DNA from: Actinomadura barringtoniae
GTDB taxonomy: Bacteria; Actinomycetota; Actinomycetes; Streptosporangiales; Streptosporangiaceae
Assembly: GCF_017573505.1 (NCBI RefSeq)
Contig: NZ_JAGEOJ010000024.1
Location: forward strand, 62,001-126,000
Reading direction: 5' to 3'
Length of the DNA: 64,000 nt
The notes under the pieces: generated by a model
What the model was told of the DNA's origin: nothing
The model's database searches: none
Seen by the model: the letters and a program-made list of their open reading frames with translations, nothing else
Program-made: the position numbers and the translations under genes
Shown here: piece by piece, positions 50,933 to 58,357 of the stretch
How positions within the stretch are numbered: the first letter of the stretch is position 1
Layout: each line of letters begins with the position of its first letter

Positions 50933-50966
50933 CAGCCGACCCCCGCGTCTCAGCCGACCCCCGCGT
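50931..50966 (-). repeat. 18-bp tandem duplication adjoining a stop codon
   Basis: Two exact 18-bp copies (plus strand CTCAGCCGACCCCCGCGT). On the minus strand the copies follow the glycosyltransferase stop, and each ends with an extra TGA in phase. Confidence 0.8.
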
Positions 50967-50967
50967 C

Positions 50968-51729
50968 TCAGGCGGCGACCGGCAGCGCGACCGGCTCGGG
51001 CAGCTGCTGGGCGGCCGGGCGGACCGGGTTCATCCGGCTGCCGACCATCATCTTCAGCACCCGCCACCCGTCCCGCCAGGTGTTGAGGTGCGACTCGCCG
51101 AACAGCCGGTTGCCCTCGAACGACGCGACCTCGGCGATCTTCAGGCCGGTGGTGACGGCGTTGACGCACATCTCGGTCTCGATCTCAAAGCCCGTCGACT
51201 TCAGCTGCAGCCGCTCGACCGCGGTGCGGTGCATGGCGACGTAGCCGTAGCACAGGTCGGTCCACTGGGTGCGGTAGAGCGTGTTGGCCAGCCGGGTCAG
51301 CCACTCGTTGCCGGTGCGGCGCAGGAACGTCAGGTCCTCCGACCCGCCGCCGCAGGCGTAGCGCGAGCCCTTGACGAAGTCGAAGCCCCGCCCGACCAGC
51401 GCCACGAACGAGGGGATCTCGGCCGGGTCCATGCTCCCGTCGGCGTCCAGCATCACGATCACGTCGCCGGTCGCGGCGGCGAACCCGGCCTGCAGCGCCG
51501 AGCCCTTGCCCTGCGGCGGCTGGCTGATGACGACCGCGTCCGGGCGCAGCGTCGCGGCGACCTCGGCCGAACCGTCGGTCGACTCACCGTCCACGATCAC
51601 GATCTCGTCCACCCCGGTCAGCCGGGGCAGGAGCCATCGGAGGTTGTCGGCCTCGTTCAGGGTCGGGATGACGGCCGTGACCGTCGGCGCGGGGGTGTTG
51701 ATGCGGCTCAGGTCTGCGGTGGCGTTCAT
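50968..51729 (-). CDS. glycosyltransferase family 2 protein
   Basis: 253 residues. GT-A fold: VTAVIPTLNEADNLRWLLPRL, IVIVDGESTDGSAEVA, QPPQGKGSALQAGFAAATGDVIVMLDADGSMDPAEIPSFV (DAD metal motif). It resembles polyprenyl-phosphate mannosyl/glucosyltransferases but lacks a C-terminal membrane domain. The ATG at 51729 has GGAG upstream; 111 bp of relatively AT-rich DNA separates it from the radical SAM gene upstream on the same strand. Confidence 0.85.
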   Translation of the reverse strand: MNATADLSRINTPAPTVTAVIPTLNEADNLRWLLPRLTGVDEIVIVDGESTDGSAEVAATLRPDAVVISQPPQGKGSALQAGFAAATGDVIVMLDADGSMDPAEIPSFVALVGRGFDFVKGSRYACGGGSEDLTFLRRTGNEWLTRLANTLYRTQWTDLCYGYVAMHRTAVERLQLKSTGFEIETEMCVNAVTTGLKIAEVASFEGNRLFGESHLNTWRDGWRVLKMMVGSRMNPVRPAAQQLPEPVALPVAA

Positions 51730-51840
51730 CTTCAAGTCTCCGTGGCTTGCTGGCTGGCGATGTCCTGTTAGATGTGACGCCTGCCACGAGATGTTTGAAA
51801 AAATCTTCACGCGGACCTTATGTACCAAGGTCATCTTGTG

Positions 51841-53895
51841 CTAAAGCAGCGTGAGCTGCGTCGGGCCGTCCGCACGTCGCCGCACGTCACGGTGCGGGCG
51901 CCGCCCGATCCCGTGCTTGTCGGCCAGCTCCCGCACCCGCTGGGAGATCTTGTCCTGGAACGCCTTGGGCGCGTACGCCCTGCCCCCGTACAGGCGCGCG
52001 TAGGGCACCACCAGCTCCGGCCGGTGCTCGCGCAGCCACGACAGGAACCACTCCCGCGCGCCCGGCCGCAGATGCAGCGTGATCGGCGTGACCGACGTCG
52101 CGCCCGCCTGCGCCGCGCGCCGCACGACCTCCTCCAGCTGCGCCGGCGAGTCGGTCAGATACGGCAGCACCGGCCCGATCAGCACCGCGCACCCGATCCC
52201 CGCCTCGTTGATCGTCGCGCACACCTCCAGGCGCTTCTGCGGCGCGGGCGTGCCCGGCTCCACCAGCCGCCACAGTTCCTTGTCCAGGAAGCCCACCGAC
52301 ACCGCCGTGCTGACCTCGGCCCGCTCGTTCGCCTCCACCAGCAGCGGCAGGTCCCGCAGGATCAGCGACCCCTTGGTCAGGATCGAGAACGGATTGGCCG
52401 CGTCCCGCAGCGCCGTGAGGATCCCCGGCATCAGCCGGTAACGCCCCTCGGCCCGCTGGTAGCAGTCGACGTTGGTGCCCATCGCGATGTGCTCGCCCCG
52501 CCACCTGGGCGCCGCGAGCTCACGCCGCACCACCTCCGCCGCGTTCACCTTCACCACGATCTTGGAGTCGAAGTCGGCGCCCGCGTCCAGCTCCAGATAC
52601 TCGTGCGTCTTGCGCGCGAAGCAGTTGTGGCTGATGACCCCGTTGGAGACGTAGTCCCCTGTCCCCGTGGTGATGTCATACAGGGGAATCTCGAAACCCA
52701 GCGGCTCGATCGACACGACCCTCGTGCGGCATTCGGCCTTCACGGCCATGCCGTCGATGATGCGCTTGCGGGTGATGACGGGATCGGTGAGGTGGAAGAA
52801 GCGAAGCCTCGCCCTGAGACCTCCGAGCAGCCTGATGGTGCATACCGGCTTCTCCCGGTCAGGGCTCGACGCCTCCTTGGTGCATTCGAAACCCAGACGC
52901 CATAGGCAGGTCTGGATCTGGTGGAGGATCTGGGGATCTGTGTTGCTGATGCGGAGTGCTTCACCCGTCGCGGGCGTGTTCCCTTCCGCGTCGAAGATTC
53001 CAGCAAGAAATCCCTTGGACCAGTCCATGGTCGGGAAGGTCGGCCACGCGATGATCTGTGTGATGGCGCTGACCGCGTCCCACCGGTAGGCGTTGATGGA
53101 ATCCATGCGCCTGTAGCCGGGACGTTCCTTCTGGAAGATCCCGCGGTTGGTGGGGATGCTGAAACTCAACAGGTAATCGGCTGTGCGATCCAGAGCCTCA
53201 TCATCCACGAGCGCGAGACGGAAGCAGTGAACGTAGAAGTTCTTGCGCACGCCGGATCGGTCGTACCACCGCGAATCGAGATGCGCGTCACCGCGGAGCA
53301 TCCCGCACAGGTATCCCCGCCTGTATTCCGCGGTGTCCTTGGGGGAATCACCGAAACCACCGGTGCCGAGCAACCTGTTCTGCGTTGTCAGATGGGGTCG
53401 CTGACAGCCGGGTGGAGCGTCACTCACATGCTTCCATCCCCGATCGGTCAGGAAGCGGTGGTCGCCGCTGGTGATGAGCTCCGTTCCATCTTCCAGTGTC
53501 GTGCGGTAGGCGGGCTTAATGGTCGACCAGTGGTCCAGTACCTTCGTCGGCGTGTACCGCAAGTACCTCCCGCGGCGTTCCGTGCCGTAGATCCGGTCTC
53601 CAGGGCGAATATCCTTGATGGGCCTGACGCGGCCGTCGGCCATGAGGATGGGTGTTTCGCCCGATGTGCAGTACGTACAGGAATGGGAACATCCACGGTA
53701 CGGATTAATGGTCCATTGGAAGCTCATCCGCGAGGCGGGCGGGACCTTGTTGATGACCGAGCGGGCCTGGATCTCGTAGAAGGTCATGCCCTGGAACTCA
53801 GGGGTGTCGAAGGTGCGGGCCACGGCCTGGCGCTCGATCAGGGGCAGGTCGGGGCGGTTCTGGTCCTCGGTCAGCCGGAGATGATCCCAGCGCAC
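51841..53895 (-). CDS. Rv2578c-type radical SAM protein interrupted by an intein
   Basis: 684 residues before splicing, about 335 after. Extein: NPYRGCSHSCTY, then CFARKTHEYLE, giving the CX3CX2C [4Fe-4S] motif when joined; GTNVDCYQ, ILTKGSLILRD, SVGFLDKELW follow as in the Rv2578c/SplB-like family. The intein lies directly before the third cluster cysteine. The GTG at 53895, with a GGGGG run close upstream, gives the family N terminus (MRWDHLRL). Mycobacterial Rv2578c is in the LexA regulon, and a SOS-like box is present here. Substrate unknown; DNA repair is suggested. Confidence 0.88.
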   Translation of the reverse strand: MRWDHLRLTEDQNRPDLPLIERQAVARTFDTPEFQGMTFYEIQARSVINKVPPASRMSFQWTINPYRGCSHSCTYCTSGETPILMADGRVRPIKDIRPGDRIYGTERRGRYLRYTPTKVLDHWSTIKPAYRTTLEDGTELITSGDHRFLTDRGWKHVSDAPPGCQRPHLTTQNRLLGTGGFGDSPKDTAEYRRGYLCGMLRGDAHLDSRWYDRSGVRKNFYVHCFRLALVDDEALDRTADYLLSFSIPTNRGIFQKERPGYRRMDSINAYRWDAVSAITQIIAWPTFPTMDWSKGFLAGIFDAEGNTPATGEALRISNTDPQILHQIQTCLWRLGFECTKEASSPDREKPVCTIRLLGGLRARLRFFHLTDPVITRKRIIDGMAVKAECRTRVVSIEPLGFEIPLYDITTGTGDYVSNGVISHNCFARKTHEYLELDAGADFDSKIVVKVNAAEVVRRELAAPRWRGEHIAMGTNVDCYQRAEGRYRLMPGILTALRDAANPFSILTKGSLILRDLPLLVEANERAEVSTAVSVGFLDKELWRLVEPGTPAPQKRLEVCATINEAGIGCAVLIGPVLPYLTDSPAQLEEVVRRAAQAGATSVTPITLHLRPGAREWFLSWLREHRPELVVPYARLYGGRAYAPKAFQDKISQRVRELADKHGIGRRPHRDVRRRADGPTQLTLL
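52624..53670 (-). mobile_element. intein with LAGLIDADG homing endonuclease
   Basis: 349 residues from Cys1 (CTSGETPILMADG, block A) to the C-terminal VISHN, followed by Cys+1. Block B: TSGDHRFLT. Two LAGLIDADG-type motifs: GYLCGMLRGDAHLD and GFLAGIFDAEGN. Block F/G: YDITTGTGDYVSNGVISHN. All residues for class 1 splicing (Cys1, penultimate His, Asn, Cys+1) are present, so it should splice. Confidence 0.92.
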
Positions 53896-53944
53896 GGAAC
53901 CCCCAGATCGAACGTGTGCACGATGGTGAAGCAGGGTCACAGTC

Positions 53945-53960
53945 TGGAACGTTTGTTCGA
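53945..53960. promoter_or_regulatory. SOS (LexA)-like box
   Basis: TGGAACGTTTGTTCGA differs at one base from the actinobacterial consensus TCGAAC-n4-GTTCGA, 50 bp upstream of the radical SAM start. A weaker TCGAAC-n4-GCACGA lies at 53908-53923, 13 bp before the start. Confidence 0.65.
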
Positions 53961-54059
53961 AGAGCGCAAGTCGAACCGGTCGATCGGGACGCTGGGGCAT
54001 CAGGCGGGCGTGGCCGTTTCGTACGCACCACCACATTGGGTGCGTAACAATGGGCCGCT

Positions 54060-55664
54060 ATGGCTTCGCGTTCGGGGACGGGACTCAGGGCGGCGGGCGC
54101 CGCGATGGCGGGCTCGCTGCTGCTGGCGGGCTGCGTGCCCGCGTTCGGCGGGGCCGACGAGAAGGGCGCGGGGGAGCGGGCGCCGGTACCGGCGAACGCG
54201 CGGGCCGAGTGCTCGGCGATCGCGGCGCCCGGGGACTCCAAGTCCCGGCAGCTGCGCGGCATGTGGATCGCCACGGTGACCGGCGTCGACTGGCCCAAGG
54301 ACTCGGGGGAGTCGATCGCGCGTCAGCAGGCCGAGTACCGCAAGCTGCTCGACACCGCCCAGGCGATGAACCTCAACGCGGTGTTCGTGCAGATCAGGCC
54401 CAACTCCGACGCCTTCTACGCCTCGCCGTACGAGCCGTGGTCGCAGTGGATCACCGGGACGCCCGGCAAGAACCCCGGCTACGACGTGCTGGCGTTCATG
54501 CTGAAGGAGGCCCACGCCCGCAACCTGGAGTTCCACGCCTGGTTCAACCCCTACCGCGTCAGCCGCCAGAGCGACCTGAAGAAGCTCGCGCCCGGCAGCC
54601 CCGCCCGCAAGCACCCCGACTGGGTGCGCAAGTACGGCGACGGCCTGTGGTACGACCCGGGGCTGCCTCAGGTGCGCGACCTGGCGACCAAGGCCGTCCT
54701 GGACGTCGTGCACAAGTACGACATCGACGCGGTGCACTTCGACGACTACTTCTACCCCTATCCAGAGTCCGGCCAGTTCCCCGACAAGGCCACCTACAAG
54801 GCCTACGGCAAGGGCATGAAGCTGGCCGACTGGCGGCGCCAGAACGTCGACACGCTCGTGCAGAGCCTGTCGGCCCAGATCCACAAGGCCAAGCCCTGGG
54901 TGCGGTTCGGGATCAGCCCGTTCGGGGTGTGGCGCAACAAGAGCTCGGACCCGGCCGGGTCGAACACCCACGCGCTGCAGAGCTACGACGACATCTACGG
55001 CGACACCCGCACCTGGATCAAGAAGGGGTGGATCGACTACGTCACCCCGCAGCTGTACTGGGCGATCGGCGACGACCGCGCCGACTACGCCACCCTGGTC
55101 GACTGGTGGTCCAAGCAGGTCGCCGGGACCAAGGTGCAGCTATCCATCGGGCAGGCCGGCTACCGGGTCGGCGAGGACTCCACCTGGAAGAAGCCCGCCG
55201 AGCTGTCCAAGCACCTCACCCTGAACGAGAAGTACCCGGCGGTGCGCGGCGACGTGTTCTTCAGCGCCGCCGACCTGGCCGCCAACCGGCGCGGGTTCGC
55301 CGCCAAGCTGCGCGGCGACCACTACAAGCAGCCCGCGATCCCGCCGGTGGTCGACGGCCGCGGCGGCGAGGCACCCCCCGCAGCCCAGGGCGTGCGCGCG
55401 CAGGCCGATGACAAGGGCGTCAAGGTGCAGTGGCGCCAGTCGCAGGGCGCCACCGCCTACGCCGTCTACCGCGTCCAGGGCAAGAAGCCCGGCTGCGCCC
55501 CCGTCAACCCCGCGACGCTGCTGACCAGCGTGCGCGGCGGCGGCATCATCGACCCCGCCGCCAAGCCCGGCACCACCTACACCTACTACGTCACCGCCCT
55601 GGACCGCCTCCACCACGAGAGCGCGCCCGGGCGTGGCGCAACGGTGACCGTCCGGAGTGGATAA
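54060..55664 (+). CDS. GHL10/DUF187 glycoside hydrolase-like lipoprotein
   Basis: 534 residues. Signal peptide and lipobox LLAGC (Cys25). Central (beta/alpha)8 domain of the GHL10 type: RGMWIATVTGVDWP, NLNAVFVQIRPNSDAFY, EFHAWFNPYR, DAVHFDDYFYPYP (likely catalytic acidic residues), ISPFGVWRN, VTPQLYWAIG. A C-terminal fibronectin III-like domain follows from about residue 440. It probably hydrolyses cell-wall or extracellular glycans. Divergent from the radical SAM gene. Confidence 0.87.
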   Translation: MASRSGTGLRAAGAAMAGSLLLAGCVPAFGGADEKGAGERAPVPANARAECSAIAAPGDSKSRQLRGMWIATVTGVDWPKDSGESIARQQAEYRKLLDTAQAMNLNAVFVQIRPNSDAFYASPYEPWSQWITGTPGKNPGYDVLAFMLKEAHARNLEFHAWFNPYRVSRQSDLKKLAPGSPARKHPDWVRKYGDGLWYDPGLPQVRDLATKAVLDVVHKYDIDAVHFDDYFYPYPESGQFPDKATYKAYGKGMKLADWRRQNVDTLVQSLSAQIHKAKPWVRFGISPFGVWRNKSSDPAGSNTHALQSYDDIYGDTRTWIKKGWIDYVTPQLYWAIGDDRADYATLVDWWSKQVAGTKVQLSIGQAGYRVGEDSTWKKPAELSKHLTLNEKYPAVRGDVFFSAADLAANRRGFAAKLRGDHYKQPAIPPVVDGRGGEAPPAAQGVRAQADDKGVKVQWRQSQGATAYAVYRVQGKKPGCAPVNPATLLTSVRGGGIIDPAAKPGTTYTYYVTALDRLHHESAPGRGATVTVRSG

Positions 55665-55721
55665 AGATCTTGCTGAAGGGGGAAGAAACACAAGACTTGT
55701 ACGGCCCCCCGGAGGTATGGC

Positions 55722-55925
55722 ATGGCGCTGTCGATGGATGAGCAGCGGATCCTCGCGGAGATCGAGATCCGTCTCAGTGAGGACGACCCGCGGCTGGCCC
55801 ATCGCCTGTCGCGCATCGGAAAGGAACGGCGCCGGCGCCGGATCCGCCTGATCGCGGCTATGGCGGTGGCGGTGATCGGCGTGGTGACGGCGTTCGTCTC
55901 CGCGATCATCACCGCGTTCTCCTGA
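55722..55925 (+). CDS. DUF3040 small membrane protein
   Basis: 67 residues: MALSMDEQRILAEIEIRLSEDDPRLAHRL, then Arg-rich and a hydrophobic helix IAAMAVAVIGVVTAFVSAII. Typical of the actinobacterial DUF3040 family of unknown role. GGAGG lies 9 nt before the ATG at 55722, which lies 57 nt after the GHL10 gene. Confidence 0.85.
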   Translation: MALSMDEQRILAEIEIRLSEDDPRLAHRLSRIGKERRRRRIRLIAAMAVAVIGVVTAFVSAIITAFS

Positions 55926-55937
55926 CCCGGAAACGCC

Positions 55938-55972
55938 CGAGGCCCCGGCGAGAGATTCTCGCCGGGGCCTCG
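55938..55972 (+). terminator. strong hairpin terminator after DUF3040
   Basis: 16-bp perfect arms starting CGAGGCCCCGGCG with a 3-nt GAT loop. Confidence 0.8.
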
Positions 55973-56438
55973 CACGTCAGGCCGGTGTGGTAGGTCGCCT
56001 CACGGCGAAAGGCACAACGTGGCTCCTGCCTGGAGACCAGCGGTATTCCACGAAGGCTTTATTTAGAGCCCGGGGGACACATGCCACACCGACACCAACC
56101 ACCATAGCGGCAACTGCAGCGTGCCCGATCCACCCTGGCGTCCGGACATCGATCCCCTGTCCGGAAAGTGAGGCTTGTCTGTAGTGGTGCACCGGCCCTC
56201 CGGACGGCGCGTCCTGATTGTGGACAACGCAGGAGGAGCGGTGAGCTGAGGCGGATCGAGGCCGGCGGCGCACCCGGTGCGCCAGGGCGGAACGGTGCGA
56301 GCACCATCGCCGCCACCGGTACGGGGAACTCCCGGTTCGGCCAGATCTGGAGACGGGGCCTATCGCGCGGCGTGTCGCCGGGAACATGCCTGGTGGGCGC
56401 TGACCTGCGGCAACCGGCGAAAGTGAGGAGTCGGGGCA
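55973..56438. other. 466-bp region without a clear gene
   Basis: This stretch has weaker third-position GC bias than its neighbours. The only frame worth noting is minus-strand GTG at about 56189 to a TGA at 55977: 71 residues with one hydrophobic segment (GHAAVAAMVVGVGVACV), preceded by GGAGGG at a short 3-nt spacing. I cannot decide whether it is real. The right part (56200-56438) presumably holds the promoter of the ATP-binding protein gene. No RNA gene or repeat is evident. Confidence 0.3.
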
Positions 56439-56909
56439 TTGAGTACGAAGTGGCTCGGAATCGACGGGGGAACGGGGCACGCGCAGCCCACGGCGGTCTG
56501 GGAACTGGCCGCCGAGGCGCGCGCCGCCTCCCGGGCACGGGCACTCACCGGACAAGCGCTACGCGACTGGCGGGTCACCGACCCCGCCGACATCGACGAC
56601 ATCGTCCTCATGGTCGACGAGCTCATCACCAACGCCGTCGTGCACGGCACCGGCCCCGTCCGCCTGCGGCTCACCCTGGACGGGCCGCAGATCATCGGCG
56701 AGGTCACCGACGACAACCCGGCCACGCCGATCACCGGCGTCGCCCCCACCGCACCCGCCGTCCTGGACTGGTCCGAGGCCGGCCGCGGACTGCTGCTGGT
56801 GTGCGCCCTGGCCACCGACTTCGGCGCCCGCCCCGAGGGCACCGGCAAGACCGTGTGGTTCTGCCGGCTGCTGGCCACCGACCCGCCGCCCGCACCGACC
56901 CCGCCCTGA
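56439..56909 (+). CDS. anti-sigma-factor-type ATP-binding protein (HATPase_c_2)
   Basis: 156 residues of the GHKL fold seen in SpoIIAB/RsbW-like proteins of actinomycetes. N box VDELITNAVVHG, G1 VTDDNP, G2 EAGRGLLLVCALATDFG, ending GKTVWFC. These bind ATP and partner proteins; a serine kinase role toward an anti-anti-sigma factor is possible but no partner gene is adjacent. TTG at 56439 with GAGGAG upstream. Confidence 0.82.
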   Translation: MSTKWLGIDGGTGHAQPTAVWELAAEARAASRARALTGQALRDWRVTDPADIDDIVLMVDELITNAVVHGTGPVRLRLTLDGPQIIGEVTDDNPATPITGVAPTAPAVLDWSEAGRGLLLVCALATDFGARPEGTGKTVWFCRLLATDPPPAPTPP

Positions 56910-56928
56910 CCCGGCCCCACGCCCACGC

Positions 56929-58302
56929 TCAGACCTGCAGGGGGCAGCGGTCCACCACCCAGACCCCCTCGTCGTCCTCGCCCAGCTCGGCCGCCCGGCC
57001 GTCATCGGCGAGACGGTCCAGATGCCACTCGATATGAGCGAGCGGCCCCCGCCACCCGGCCAGCAGATCGGCCAGTGGCCGCGGCCGCTCCAGATCGCCC
57101 GGATCGGGCAGCGGCTCGGCCCAGTACGCGTCGTCGCAGTCGGCCGCCCACCGCGCCGCGTCGTCCAGCGTCCCCTCCAGATCCCTCGCCAGCTCCCCCA
57201 GCGACCGCACCGCCATCGCGTCCTGGATGATGTGCTCCCGCGTCTCGTACGGAAGCTCCCGATCGAACGCCGCCGACAACGCCCCCGCAGCCGAGCCCGC
57301 CGAACGCGCGCCCGCGCGCTGAGCCGGAACGCCACCGCCACCACGAACAGACCGGGCTCGCGGCCCTGCCTCGGCCCGCGAGCCGGGCCGGGCACGCACA
57401 TCGGAACGACCGCCCGCGCCGGCCCGGGCAGGCGCCGCGGGCCGCGCACGCGAATCCGAACCGGCATCCGCGTCGGGCTCAGCGTCCGCGTCCGGCCTGG
57501 GATCCGCGTCCGGCCCGACGTCCGCGGTGGGCCCGCCGGGCGGAGCGGGCTTCGGGCCGGGGACGTCGCAGGCGGCCTCGGCGGCGACGCGGACCGCCGC
57601 GACCTGCCAGCGCGTCCACTCGGCCAGATGCCCCAGCACCGCGCGCAGCGCCGCCGCGCCCTCACGGCTGGTCCGCACGCCCGCGATCGAGTCGGTCAGC
57701 CGCGACCGCACGTAGCGGATCCGGTCCAGCGTCCACGCCCGCGCACGGTCGGCGCCCTCGGGACCGCGCGGCGCGTCCTCGGCCGGGATGCGCGGCAGCG
57801 GCACCCGCAGCACCGCCAGCAGGTCGTCCAGATCCCGCAGCCCCGCCTCACGGCCGCTCAAGTAGGCCGCGCCGATCCGGTCGACGCGGAACATGCGCGC
57901 GCCGTCGCGCATCCGGCACCACCCCACCAGGTACTCGGCCTGCGGCGCCGACACCAGCCCGTGCGCCTCCACGTCCCGGCACGTGCGCACCCCCGCCTGG
58001 TCGGTGTAGACCATGCGGACGATGCGGCGGCCCCGCACGGCGGCCGCCAGCGTGTCACGCACCGGCCCGACCAGCGACGCGGCCTCCGACAGCGGCTCGG
58101 GCGGATCCGGCGGCGGCAGCACATACCCGTGGCCGCGTTCATGAAGCACCGGCAGCCCGCCGTGTATCAGCAGCTCCAGATCGCGCCGCACCGTCCGCGC
58201 GCTCACCTGCAGGCGGGCGGCGAGCTCGTCGGCGGGCAGCGGCTCGGGCGCCGCGGCACGCAGCTCGGCGGTCAGCGCCAGCAACCGGTCCGCGCGATTC
58301 AC
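56929..58302 (-). CDS. WYL domain transcriptional regulator with low-complexity insert
   Basis: 457 residues. N-terminal DeoR-like HTH (NRADRLLALTAELRAA, LAARLQVSARTVRRDLELL), a WYL domain (RRIVRMVYTDQAGVRTCRDVEAHGLVSAPQAEYLVGWCRMRDGARMFRVDRI), then an Asp/Pro/Ala/Arg-rich disordered segment and a C-terminal DinB-like helical part with HIEWHLDRLADDG. The combination of WYL regulator and DinB-like domain is uncommon. The GTG at 58302 starts at the HTH; GGAGG lies unusually close. Confidence 0.75.
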   Translation of the reverse strand: MNRADRLLALTAELRAAAPEPLPADELAARLQVSARTVRRDLELLIHGGLPVLHERGHGYVLPPPDPPEPLSEAASLVGPVRDTLAAAVRGRRIVRMVYTDQAGVRTCRDVEAHGLVSAPQAEYLVGWCRMRDGARMFRVDRIGAAYLSGREAGLRDLDDLLAVLRVPLPRIPAEDAPRGPEGADRARAWTLDRIRYVRSRLTDSIAGVRTSREGAAALRAVLGHLAEWTRWQVAAVRVAAEAACDVPGPKPAPPGGPTADVGPDADPRPDADAEPDADAGSDSRARPAAPARAGAGGRSDVRARPGSRAEAGPRARSVRGGGGVPAQRAGARSAGSAAGALSAAFDRELPYETREHIIQDAMAVRSLGELARDLEGTLDDAARWAADCDDAYWAEPLPDPGDLERPRPLADLLAGWRGPLAHIEWHLDRLADDGRAAELGEDDEGVWVVDRCPLQV

Positions 58303-58321
58303 CCCTCCATGGTGACTCGCC

Positions 58322-58341
58322 GCACTGACATTTTTCAGTGC
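58322..58341. promoter_or_regulatory. 7-bp-arm dyad upstream of the WYL gene
   Basis: GCACTGA-n6-TCAGTGC; another GTCAGTGCG half-site is at 58354-58362 inside the 3' end of the next gene. Possible WYL regulator site. Confidence 0.4.
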
Positions 58342-58357
58342 CGCAGTCCGGCCACCG

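Noticed and set aside
55987..56184. 65-residue plus-strand frame (TTW, GTHATP)
   Set aside because: No SD, no hydrophobic or domain pattern, weak codon bias.
55977..56555. 192-residue minus-strand open frame
   Set aside because: Most of it overlaps the ATPase start region antisense and has poor codon bias; only the last 71 residues are mildly plausible.
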